Shown here one piece after another: positions 8,226 through 15,067 of a stretch of DNA of 64,000 nucleotides (position 1 is the first letter of the stretch; each line of letters starts with the position of its first letter). The notes beneath the pieces are model-generated. The model was not told the DNA's origin. It was given only the letters and a program-made list of their open reading frames with translations, and ran no database searches. Source of the DNA: RAM1 sp943372515 (GTDB lineage: Bacteria; Pseudomonadota; Gammaproteobacteria; Burkholderiales; Burkholderiaceae_C); NCBI GenBank assembly GCA_943372515.1, contig CALRYY010000009.1, forward strand, positions 14,405 through 78,404, written 5' to 3'. A program made the translations under genes and the position numbers.

Positions 8226-8276
8226 GTGATTGCACAGTGACGCCCACATGGCAGATTGGTTGCAGCGCCGTGACAG
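8226..8276 (-). promoter_or_regulatory. Tandem Pho-box array ahead of the lipid/ppk operon
   Basis: Reading the minus strand, five 7-bp half-sites recur at exact 11-bp steps: CTGTCAC (8276-8270), CTGCAAC (8265-8259), CTGCCAT (8254-8248), GCGTCAC (8243-8237) and CAATCAC (8232-8226). Matches to CTGTCAY are 7, 5, 6, 5 and 5 of 7. The 7+4 spacing is that of PhoB binding. The array ends about 57 bp before the acyltransferase ATG; a -10 element is not obvious. Confidence 0.7.
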
Positions 8277-8298
8277 CGGGATGGGCAAAAGGTTTGGT

Positions 8299-8331
8299 TT
8301 GCATCTATTCAATGATTCAACTATTATTGAA
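8299..8331 (+). promoter_or_regulatory. arsR promoter with overlapping operator
   Basis: TTGCAT (8299-8304), a 17-bp spacer and TATTAT (8322-8327) form a sigma70-like promoter whose predicted start is at or next to the A of the arsR ATG (8334). An inverted repeat TTCAA (8316-8320) / TTGAA (8327-8331) covers the -10. Repressor bound there would block RNA polymerase. No ribosome site precedes the ATG. Confidence 0.6.
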
Positions 8332-8333
8332 CT

Positions 8334-8681
8334 ATGGAAACGATAACTGTTGACGAAGCCGCCACCGTACGGTCCCTGGCCGCCTTGGCCCAGCCCCAAC
8401 GATTGCGCGCGTTTCGCGCGCTGGTGGTGGCGGGGCCCGAGGGCCTGACACCCGGTGCCATGGCCCAGCAGCTGGACGTGGCGCCCAGCGCGCTGTCCTT
8501 CCACCTGAAAGAGCTGACCCATGCCGGGCTGGTCAATAGCGAGCCGCGCGGGCGTCACCTGATCTACCGCGCCAGCTTCACCCAGGTGAACGCGCTGCTG
8601 GCCTACCTGACCGAGCACTGCTGCGAAGGTGCCGCGTGCGAGGTGACCAGCACGGGCGCCACCGGCTGCGCCACCTGCTGA
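8334..8681 (+). CDS. arsR: ArsR-family arsenic-responsive repressor
   Basis: A 115-residue winged-helix repressor. The recognition-helix region is LDVAPSALSFHLKELTHAGL (residues 48-67) and the wing is GRHLIYRAS. Instead of a metal site in the DNA-binding helix, cysteines lie at the C-terminus: Cys96, Cys97, Cys102, Cys112 and Cys115. The Cys-Cys-x4-Cys pattern matches the Acidithiobacillus-type ArsR sensors that bind As(III) with three C-terminal cysteines. It is first in the arsenic operon and ends 10 bp before the next gene. No Shine-Dalgarno sequence is seen, and the promoter predicts a leaderless message. Autoregulation through the TTCAA/TTGAA operator is likely. Confidence 0.93.
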   Translation: METITVDEAATVRSLAALAQPQRLRAFRALVVAGPEGLTPGAMAQQLDVAPSALSFHLKELTHAGLVNSEPRGRHLIYRASFTQVNALLAYLTEHCCEGAACEVTSTGATGCATC

Positions 8682-8691
8682 AGACGGCGCC

Positions 8692-9978
8692 ATGAACCTT
8701 GCCGATTCACTCAACCTGGGCTGCATGTGCCGCACGCTGAATGCCGACCGCCTGCGCGAGCAGCTGGAATGCGACCCCCAACTGGCGGGGCTGGCGCAGC
8801 AGCTGGCCGCCACCCACCCGCACCTGTTCTCGCAGACCGCCGTGTTCCTGGACCCGGCCACGCGCGACGCCGTGGCACAGGCTGTGGCCGCCCTGGACCG
8901 CGTGATGGCCCTGCCCGCCCGGCAGGCCAAAGCGCTCCAGCACGCGTCGCCCATGGCGCAGCACGCCTTTGGGCCGGCAGGCGTGTTCATGGGCTATGAC
9001 TTTCACCTGGGCCCCGACGGGCCGCGCCTGATTGAAATCAACACCAATGCCGGCGGCGCGTTCCTGAATGCCGCGCTGGCCCGCGCCCACCGCGCCTGCT
9101 GTGAATCGATGGGCACGCTGATGGACGCCACCGCGCCTGGCCTGCCGTCGCTGGACGCCGGCTTCATGGCCATGTTCCACGCCGAATGGCAGGCCCAACG
9201 CGGCCATGCGCCACTGCGTACCGTGCTGATCGTGGATGACGCACCCGATGCGCAGTACCTGGCGCCAGAGTTTGCGCTGGCGCGCGTGTTGTTCGCGTCG
9301 CACGGGCTGGCAGCCGTGGTGGCTGACGCGCGCACGCTGCAGTGGCGCGACAACCAGCTGTGGCACCCTGCCGTGCCCGGCGGCCTGCCGGTGGACATGG
9401 TCTACAACCGCCTGACGGACTTTGACCTGTCCGATCCCGCCCACGCCGCGCTGCGGGCGGCCTACGTGGCCGGGGCGGCCGTGGTCACGCCCCACCCGCG
9501 CGTACATGCGCTGCGGGCTGACAAGCGCAACCTGATCACACTGGGCAACGACGCCCTGCTGGCCTCCTGGGGCGTGAGCGACACCGACCGCGCCACGCTG
9601 CACGCCGTTGTGCCTGCCACCCAGGACGTGACCCCTGCCAATGCCCAGGCGCTGTGGGCACAACGCAGACAGCTTTTCTTCAAGCCTGTGGCGGGCTACG
9701 GCGCCAGGGCCGCGTATCGCGGCGACAAGATCACGCGCAAGGTCTGGGCCGACGTGACCGCCGGCGGCTTTGTCGCGCAGGCACTGGTGCCGCCCAGCGA
9801 GCGGCTGGTGGATGTGGACGGCACGCCCACGCGCCTGAAGCTGGACCTGCGCGCCTATGCGTACCGCGGCCAGGTGCAACTGCTGGCCGCGCGCACCTGG
9901 GCTGGCCAGACTACCAATTTCCGTACTGCGGGCGGCGGGTTCTCGCCGGTCGTGGTGTTGCCTTCACTGCCCCGTTGA
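8692..9978 (+). CDS. Unknown ATP-grasp-like protein in arsenic operon
   Basis: A 428-residue soluble protein I cannot name. It resembles circularly permuted ATP-grasp ligases (glutathione-synthase-like). A metal-ligand strand LIEINTNAGG (about 113-122) comes first. Much later come a Lys/Gly-rich nucleotide loop (FKPVAGYGARAAYRGDKI, 330-347), an adenine-hinge-like strand FVAQALVPPS (360-369) and a second acidic strand RLKLDLRAYAY followed by TTNFRTAGGG (407-416). Cysteine pairs occur at 11/13 and 136/137. It lies between arsR and arsI with short gaps, so it is almost certainly co-induced by arsenic. A ligase making a peptide or thiol ligand for arsenite would fit the fold, but the substrates cannot be read. 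Confidence 0.85.
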   Translation: MNLADSLNLGCMCRTLNADRLREQLECDPQLAGLAQQLAATHPHLFSQTAVFLDPATRDAVAQAVAALDRVMALPARQAKALQHASPMAQHAFGPAGVFMGYDFHLGPDGPRLIEINTNAGGAFLNAALARAHRACCESMGTLMDATAPGLPSLDAGFMAMFHAEWQAQRGHAPLRTVLIVDDAPDAQYLAPEFALARVLFASHGLAAVVADARTLQWRDNQLWHPAVPGGLPVDMVYNRLTDFDLSDPAHAALRAAYVAGAAVVTPHPRVHALRADKRNLITLGNDALLASWGVSDTDRATLHAVVPATQDVTPANAQALWAQRRQLFFKPVAGYGARAAYRGDKITRKVWADVTAGGFVAQALVPPSERLVDVDGTPTRLKLDLRAYAYRGQVQLLAARTWAGQTTNFRTAGGGFSPVVVLPSLPR

Positions 9979-9995
9979 TTTTTCAGGAGACCCGC

Positions 9996-10430
9996 ATGAA
10001 ACGCTTTCATGTCCACATGCACGTGGACGACCTGCCAAAAAACATCGCCTTCTATTCGGCCATGTTCAATCAAGCCCCAGCCCGCACCGAAGGCGATTAC
10101 GCCAAGTGGATGCTGGAAGACCCGCCGGTGAACTTTGCCATCTCCACACGCGGCGACAAGCCGGGGGTGGACCACCTGGGCATCCAGGTCGGCACGGCAG
10201 ATGAGCTGGCCGCGCTGAAAGACAACGCCACGCGCGCCGACATGGCACTGCTGGACGAAGGCGAGACCACCTGCTGCTACGCCCGCAGCGACAAATACTG
10301 GGTGACCGACCCCCAGGGCATGGCCTGGGAGCAATTCCACACGCTGGACAGCATCCCGGTGTTCAGCCAGGCCAAACCCGCGGCGGCGCAGGCCAGCGCC
10401 TGCTGCGCGCCCCAATCCAGCTGCTGCTGA
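9996..10430 (+). CDS. arsI: ArsI-type C-As lyase (VOC dioxygenase)
   Basis: A 144-residue vicinal-oxygen-chelate protein. ArsI is a non-haem Fe(II) dioxygenase that cleaves the carbon-arsenic bond of methylarsenite and trivalent aromatic arsenicals, releasing arsenite. The diagnostic vicinal pair Cys93-Cys94 in GETTCCYA, which binds the substrate arsenic, is present. His5, His60 and Glu112 are the likely iron ligands, and TDPQGMAWEQF is the typical end of the domain. The C-terminus adds two more cysteine pairs (ACCAPQ, SSCC). CadI-type proteins of the same family are the alternative name. The ATG at 9996 has CAGGAGA upstream. The gene lies between the ATP-grasp gene and arsC, 12 bp before the latter. 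Confidence 0.9.
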   Translation: MKRFHVHMHVDDLPKNIAFYSAMFNQAPARTEGDYAKWMLEDPPVNFAISTRGDKPGVDHLGIQVGTADELAALKDNATRADMALLDEGETTCCYARSDKYWVTDPQGMAWEQFHTLDSIPVFSQAKPAAAQASACCAPQSSCC

Positions 10431-10442
10431 AAGGAATCCACC

Positions 10443-10943
10443 ATGAGCCAGAAACCCATCAACGTGCTGTTCCTGTGCACGCACAACTCCGCCCGCAGCA
10501 TCCTGGCCGAGGCCACGCTCAACCACATCGGCCATGGCCGCTTCAAGGCGTTTTCTGCCGGCAGCAGCCCGCGTGACAACCAGCAACCCAACCCGCTGGG
10601 CCTGAAGGTATTGCACGCTGCTGGCATCAGCATCGAGGGCCTGTCCAGCAAGAGCTGGGACGAGTTCGCCCTGCCTGACGCGCCTCACATGGACCTGGTG
10701 ATCACCGTGTGCGACAACGCTGCCGGCGAGGTCTGCCCCTATTGGCCCGGCCAGCCCGCAACAGCCCACTGGGGTTATGCCGATCCGTCGGCCATTGACG
10801 GCACGGACGAGCAGAAGCTGGAAGCCTTTCGCCAGACGCTGCACGCCATACGCCGCCGGCTGGATCTGCTGGTCAACCTGCCCCAGGGCAGTGTGGACAA
10901 GCTCATGCTGCAAACACGCGCACGCGATCTCGCCAAATCATGA
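10443..10943 (+). CDS. arsC: Arsenate reductase, LMW-phosphatase type
   Basis: A 166-residue arsenate reductase of the low-molecular-weight tyrosine-phosphatase fold. The phosphate-binding loop C12-THNSA-R18 carries the nucleophile. Cys90 and Cys98 (VITVCDNAAGEVCPYWPG) are placed like the relay cysteines of thioredoxin-coupled enzymes, so reductant is probably thioredoxin. It converts As(V) to As(III) in the cytoplasm. Its stop overlaps the aquaporin start by 4 bp, which couples reduction with export. HWGYADPSA near 109-117 is family-typical. Confidence 0.95.
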   Translation: MSQKPINVLFLCTHNSARSILAEATLNHIGHGRFKAFSAGSSPRDNQQPNPLGLKVLHAAGISIEGLSSKSWDEFALPDAPHMDLVITVCDNAAGEVCPYWPGQPATAHWGYADPSAIDGTDEQKLEAFRQTLHAIRRRLDLLVNLPQGSVDKLMLQTRARDLAKS

Positions 10944-11593
10944 CGCTGGCACGCAAAGCTCTGGCCGAAGGGGTGGGCACGGCGGCGCTGCTGTGCGCGG
11001 TGATTGGCTCGGGCATCATGGCCGAGCAGCTGGCAGGCGGCAACACCGCCGTGGCCCTTTTGGCCAACACGCTGGCCACGGTGTTCGCGCTGTATGTGCT
11101 GATTGAGACGCTGGGCCCGGTCAGCGGCGCGCACTTCAACCCGGTGGTCACGCTGGCCATGGTCTTCAGGCGCGCATTGCCGGTGCGGGATGCCCTGCCC
11201 TACCTTGGCGCCCAGCTCAGCGGCGCGGTGGCCGGTGCCTGGCTGGCACATGCGATGTTTGGCCTGCAGCTGCTGCAGACCAGCACCAAGCTGCGCACCG
11301 GCCCCGGCCAGTGGCTGGCCGAGGGTGTGGCGACGGCCGGCCTGCTGTTCGTAATCCTGCGCGCGCCCGCGGGCAAGGCTGCAGCATTGGTGGCCTGCTA
11401 CATCGGCGCAGCCTACTGGTTTACCGCCAGCACCAGCTTTGCCAACCCTGCCGCTGTACTGGGCCGCATGTTGAGCGACAGTTTTGCCGGCATCGCGCCG
11501 GCCAGCGCGCCAGGTTTTGTGCTGGCGCAATGCGCAGGTGCCGCAGCAGGTGTGGTTTTGGCAACGTTATTGACGCCGCGCCAAATCAACTGA
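10940..11593 (+). CDS. aqpS: Aquaglyceroporin of the arsenic operon (AqpS-like)
   Basis: A 217-residue major-intrinsic-protein channel with six hydrophobic helices. The two half-helix signature loops are GAHFNPVV (near residue 65), where the usual NPA is NPV, and SFANPAA (near 175). In Sinorhizobium an arsenic-operon aquaporin, AqpS, carries As(III) out of the cell down its gradient after ArsC makes it. The ATGA overlap with arsC supports the same role here. No ArsB or Acr3 pump gene is in the operon. The coding end runs 27 bp into the 3' end of the opposing hydrolase gene. As(III) transport is inference from context. Confidence 0.9.
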   Translation: MTLARKALAEGVGTAALLCAVIGSGIMAEQLAGGNTAVALLANTLATVFALYVLIETLGPVSGAHFNPVVTLAMVFRRALPVRDALPYLGAQLSGAVAGAWLAHAMFGLQLLQTSTKLRTGPGQWLAEGVATAGLLFVILRAPAGKAAALVACYIGAAYWFTASTSFANPAAVLGRMLSDSFAGIAPASAPGFVLAQCAGAAAGVVLATLLTPRQIN

Positions 11594-12349
11594 CGCTACG
11601 CCTGCCCACCAGTCGCAGATCTGCTGCTGCACCCAGGCGGGTGCGTCCAGCGGCAGGTCATGTCCGGCATCAGGGTGCATGCGCAGCGGCCAGCCCCAGG
11701 CGGCTGCGATGCGCTGCGAGCATTGCGCCGACACCAGCCTGTCACCGGCGGACGCCAGCAACAAGGCGGGCACGGCGGGGGGGTGGGGCGGCGCGCGGTA
11801 TCGCGCGGCCGCCAGCAGCTGGCGCAAGCCATTGCCGCGCGACACGGGGCGCTGACGGGCCACGGCGGCCCAGGCTGCGGCGGTTTCGCCCTGGCGCGCC
11901 AGTTGGTTGCTGGTCATGGCCAGCACGGCCTGCTCGCGCTGCAGCGGCGTGCGGCCCGGCAGCATCACCCCTGCCAGGCTGGCGTAGTTATGCGGCTGCA
12001 GGCGCTGCCAGAACGGGCTCAAGCCGCGCAAGCTGGTGTTGATCAGCACGCAGCCCGACATGTCTTGCGGGGCCCTGCACGCCCAGTCCAGCGCTACCAT
12101 CGCACCCAGCGACATGGCGACCAGCACATACGGCGCTGGCTGGTTGCGTCTGCTCAGCTCGGCGCGGCAAGCCCGGGCCATCTCTGCAACACACGTGGGG
12201 CTGCGCGCCTGGTACAGCGTGCCGTTGCCCGGCAGGTCCAGCGTCAGCACGCGGTGCTGTGGGCCCAGCGACGTGCTCAGACGCCGCTCAAAGCCGTTCC
12301 AGTGGGCCGCCTCACGTGTGAGGCCGCGCAGAAGCACCCAGGTGGTCAT
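11567..12349 (-). CDS. Alpha/beta hydrolase
   Basis: A 260-residue alpha/beta-hydrolase. The nucleophile elbow is VAMSLGA, with Ala in place of the first Gly of GxSxG. The probable acid is in SAGDRLVS, and the catalytic His is in DAGHDLPLDAP near the C-terminus. No signal peptide is seen. The ATG at 12349 overlaps the stop of the upstream M14 peptidase gene by 4 bp, which fixes the start. It resembles esterase or thioesterase-like hydrolases, but the substrate is unknown. It is convergent with the arsenic aquaporin gene, with a 27-bp overlap of coding ends. Confidence 0.85.
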   Translation of the reverse strand: MTTWVLLRGLTREAAHWNGFERRLSTSLGPQHRVLTLDLPGNGTLYQARSPTCVAEMARACRAELSRRNQPAPYVLVAMSLGAMVALDWACRAPQDMSGCVLINTSLRGLSPFWQRLQPHNYASLAGVMLPGRTPLQREQAVLAMTSNQLARQGETAAAWAAVARQRPVSRGNGLRQLLAAARYRAPPHPPAVPALLLASAGDRLVSAQCSQRIAAAWGWPLRMHPDAGHDLPLDAPAWVQQQICDWWAGVASVDLARRQ

Positions 12350-13353
12350 GAGCGGTCTGCGTACCAGCGCGCCATGGCCTGGCCGTGGTGGTCGCCGGGC
12401 TGCGCGGGCAGCCAGCGCTGCCAGGCCGCGGTGGCGCGCGTCAAAAAGTCCAGCAGCGGCAGGTGCTGGCGCAGCACCCGCTGGTGGCGGTGGGCAATCA
12501 ACGGGTTGAAGATGCCGCGGCGCGAAAAAAGCTGGCGCGGGTTTTTCTTGACCCACAGCCACGACCCCATCTCCAGCGTCAGCGGCAGGAATACCTGGCC
12601 TGGCTGCGCGCAGGCACGCAGGTACAAATGGTCCCACAGGTCGCCATGCGTCAGGTACTGATGGCTTTGCGGCTCGAACACATAGTTGTGGTGAGGGTGG
12701 CTGTCGGCAAACGTGGCCTGCAGCGCGTGCAGCTGCGCCAGATGCGGCATGGGCGTGCGCCGGTGGGCGTAGGGGAACCACACGCGGTCACGCATGCCAA
12801 AACCCGAATGGCAGTCCAGCGCCAGGCTGAACGGGCGCCCGTGCAGCTCGGTCTCTACCAGAGCGCACAAAGCGGCGCTTTCAGCCTCCATCGGTGCGCC
12901 GGCGCGGCCTCGGTACCAGGGCAGCCCGGCGCTGATGCGCTGGCCCCCCACCAGGAACGGCACCGTCTCGCGCGCGTCCACCGGCGCGTTGCGCATCAGG
13001 TCCACACCGTTGGGATTGGCCCGTGTGTGGCGCAGCATGCCGCCGGGGTTGACCACCGGCATGAAGACCAGGCGCACCTGGTCCAGCAGCGCATGCACGG
13101 ATGCGTCCCAACGCAGCCGCGTGACCAGGGCATGCAGGTACGCAATGACCACCTGCGAGCCGATGCGTTCCAGCCCGTGCACGCCGCCAAAAAAGCCCAC
13201 GGCTGGTACGTCGCGCGACGGGTTGCCCAGCGTTACCGTGTACAGCGGTGGGTGCCCGGCCAGCGGCTGGGTGGTGACCTGCAGATGCGCGCCGCCCAGC
13301 GCAATGACGCGTTGCAGTTCGTCGAGTTCGGGCAGGTGATGGGATTGCGGCAC
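12346..13353 (-). CDS. M14-family zinc carboxypeptidase
   Basis: A 335-residue metallopeptidase-like protein. The zinc motif H59-GL-E62 (GGVHGLERIG) and the third ligand His181 (LALDCHSGFG) follow the HxxE...H order of family M14. NPNGVDLMRN near 112-121 fits the substrate-carboxylate Asn-Arg site. It has no signal peptide, so a cytoplasmic role on peptides or acyl-amino acids (as in the aspartoacylase branch) is possible. It is followed by an overlapping alpha/beta hydrolase gene, suggesting the two hydrolases act together. The upstream 380 bp hold no large gene, only a small ORF and repeats. Confidence 0.85.
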   Translation of the reverse strand: MPQSHHLPELDELQRVIALGGAHLQVTTQPLAGHPPLYTVTLGNPSRDVPAVGFFGGVHGLERIGSQVVIAYLHALVTRLRWDASVHALLDQVRLVFMPVVNPGGMLRHTRANPNGVDLMRNAPVDARETVPFLVGGQRISAGLPWYRGRAGAPMEAESAALCALVETELHGRPFSLALDCHSGFGMRDRVWFPYAHRRTPMPHLAQLHALQATFADSHPHHNYVFEPQSHQYLTHGDLWDHLYLRACAQPGQVFLPLTLEMGSWLWVKKNPRQLFSRRGIFNPLIAHRHQRVLRQHLPLLDFLTRATAAWQRWLPAQPGDHHGQAMARWYADRS

Positions 13354-13427
13354 GGCTGCGCAGCTTACTGCAGCGCGGCGTGTTGCGCTGACATGGTTTT
13401 GTCATGTAGCAGCGCTAGGGTATGGGC

Positions 13428-13556
13428 ATGAAACACCTGAGCCTGTTGCCCCTGCAGATCGCCGCCCTGACCATCGAGCTGCTGCGTGGCCTGAGTGAGC
13501 TGGTGGCGCTGCAGGCCTGGCGTGTGCGCGACCGGCTGTCGCGCCGGCACCACTGA
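13428..13556 (+). CDS. Putative 42-residue small protein
   Basis: A short frame of 42 codons. AGGG lies 7 bp before the ATG at 13428; another ATG at 13422 is in frame but has no ribosome site. The product would be an amphipathic helix (LSLLPLQIAALTIELLRGL) with a basic tail ending RDRLSRRHH. It sits between divergently oriented repeats and the M14 peptidase gene. It may be a membrane-associated small protein or a chance ORF; no family is recognised. Confidence 0.35.
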   Translation: MKHLSLLPLQIAALTIELLRGLSELVALQAWRVRDRLSRRHH

Positions 13557-13566
13557 GGCGGCCTCA

Positions 13567-13642
13567 GTCGCCGCCGGGCCGCCCCAAGGCGACTGCGGCC
13601 CTCGGGGGGCAGCGAAGTACACGAAGTGACGAGCGTGGGGGC
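13567..13642. repeat. Dispersed GC-rich repeat, copy 1
   Basis: 76-bp unit beginning GTCGCCGCCGGGCCG and ending GACGAGCGTGGGGGC, with an internal CCTCGGGGGG hairpin core. It is almost identical to copy 2 eight bases downstream. Such units are, to my knowledge, common between genes in Comamonadaceae and may terminate transcription. Confidence 0.8.
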
Positions 13643-13650
13643 AATATGCC

Positions 13651-13728
13651 GTCGCCGCCGGGCCGCCCCAAGGCGACTGCGGCCCCCTCGGGGGGCAGCG
13701 AAGTACACGAAGTGACGAGCGTGGGGGC
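13651..13728. repeat. Dispersed GC-rich repeat, copy 2
   Basis: 78-bp second copy in the same orientation. It differs from copy 1 mainly by two extra C residues in the CCCCCTCGGGGGG core, which makes its stem stronger. It ends 5 bp before the glmM stop codon, so it could act as the glmM operon terminator. Confidence 0.8.
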
Positions 13729-13732
13729 TTCT

Positions 13733-15067
13733 TCAGCCTGCCTTGACGGCGTCCACCAGCCGCTGTGCGCAGGCCAGAGCCTGCTTTTCGTCGCGCGCCT
13801 CCACCATCACGCGCAGCAACGGCTCGGTGCCACTGGCACGGATGAGCACGCGGCCGGTGTCGCCCAACTCAGCCTCCACCGCTTTGGTTTGGGCGTCCAG
13901 CAAGGTGTTGGTCTTCCAGTCTTGTCCGGGGCGCAGGCGCACGTTGATGAGCGTCTGGGGAAACAGCGTCACGTCAGCCAGCAACTGCGACAGGCTCTGG
14001 CCGCTGCGCACGCAGACCTGAAGCACCTGCAGCGCGCTGATCAGGCCGTCACCGGTGGTGTGCTTGTCCAGGGCCAGCAGGTGGCCCGAGCCTTCGCCGC
14101 CCAGCAGCCATTTGTTTTTTTCCAGCTCTTCCAGCACGTAGCGGTCGCCGACCTTGGCGCGCACGAACTGCACGCCTTTTGACTTGAGCGCCACCTCGAC
14201 CGCCATGTTGGTCATGAGCGTGCCCACCACACCGGGCACGGCTTCATTGCGCGCCAGGCGTTCGGCCACCATCAGGTACAGCACCTCGTCGCCGTTGTAC
14301 AGGCGCCCGGCGGCATCCACCATTTGCAGGCGGTCGGCATCGCCGTCCAGCGCAATGCCGAAGTCGGCGCGATTGGCCTTGACCGCGCGCACCAGGGCGT
14401 CGGGGTGGGTGGCGCCCACGTTGTGGTTGATGTTCAGGCCATCGGGTGCGCAGCCGATGGCAATGACCTCGGCACCCAGTTCATGAAATACCTTGGGGGC
14501 GATGTGGTACGCCGCGCCGTGTGCACCGTCCACCACGATCCGCACGCCCTTGAGCGTCAGGTCGTTGGCAAAGGTGCTTTTACAAAATTCAATGTAGCGC
14601 CCGGCCGCGTCGTCCAGCCGTCGCGCCTTGCCCAGTGTGGCCGAATCAGCCCACACGGGCGGCTCCTCCAGCACCGACTCTACGTCCAGCTCCCAGGCGT
14701 CGGGCAGCTTGGTGCCCTGGGCGCTGAAGAACTTGATCCCGTTGTCTGCAAAGGCGTTGTGGCTGGCGCTGATCACCACGCCCAGGCTGGCGCGTTGTGC
14801 ACGTGTGAGGTAGGCGACGCCCGGCGTGGGCAGCGGGCCCAGCAGCACCACGTCGACACCGGCGGAATTGAAGCCCGATTCCAGCGCGCTTTCCAGCATG
14901 TAGCCCGAGATGCGCGTGTCCTTGCCGATCAGCACCGTAGGACGGTCCTCAGTGCGTTTGAGCACGCGGCCCACGGCGTGGGCCAGCCGCAAGACAAAGT
15001 CGGGGGTGATGGGCGCCTGGCCCACCGTACCGCGGATGCCATCAGTGCCAAAGTATTTTCTGCTCAT
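13733..15067 (-). CDS. glmM: Phosphoglucosamine mutase
   Basis: A 444-residue alpha-D-phosphohexomutase that converts glucosamine-6-phosphate to glucosamine-1-phosphate for UDP-GlcNAc, peptidoglycan and lipid A. The phosphoserine loop is VVISASHNAFADNG with Ser102. The metal loop is LDGDADRL near 245, and the phosphate-binding loop RASGTEPLLRVMVE is near the C-terminus. The length equals the family norm. The ATG overlaps the folP stop by 4 bp, the conserved folP-glmM pairing. Duplicated GC-rich repeats lie directly downstream. Confidence 0.98.
   Translation of the reverse strand: MSRKYFGTDGIRGTVGQAPITPDFVLRLAHAVGRVLKRTEDRPTVLIGKDTRISGYMLESALESGFNSAGVDVVLLGPLPTPGVAYLTRAQRASLGVVISASHNAFADNGIKFFSAQGTKLPDAWELDVESVLEEPPVWADSATLGKARRLDDAAGRYIEFCKSTFANDLTLKGVRIVVDGAHGAAYHIAPKVFHELGAEVIAIGCAPDGLNINHNVGATHPDALVRAVKANRADFGIALDGDADRLQMVDAAGRLYNGDEVLYLMVAERLARNEAVPGVVGTLMTNMAVEVALKSKGVQFVRAKVGDRYVLEELEKNKWLLGGEGSGHLLALDKHTTGDGLISALQVLQVCVRSGQSLSQLLADVTLFPQTLINVRLRPGQDWKTNTLLDAQTKAVEAELGDTGRVLIRASGTEPLLRVMVEARDEKQALACAQRLVDAVKAG

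Noticed and set aside
8169..8990. Extending the OlsB-like protein upstream to 8990
   Set aside because: The frame runs antisense through arsR and the operator; ATG 8168 has a strong ribosome site and the family N-terminus.
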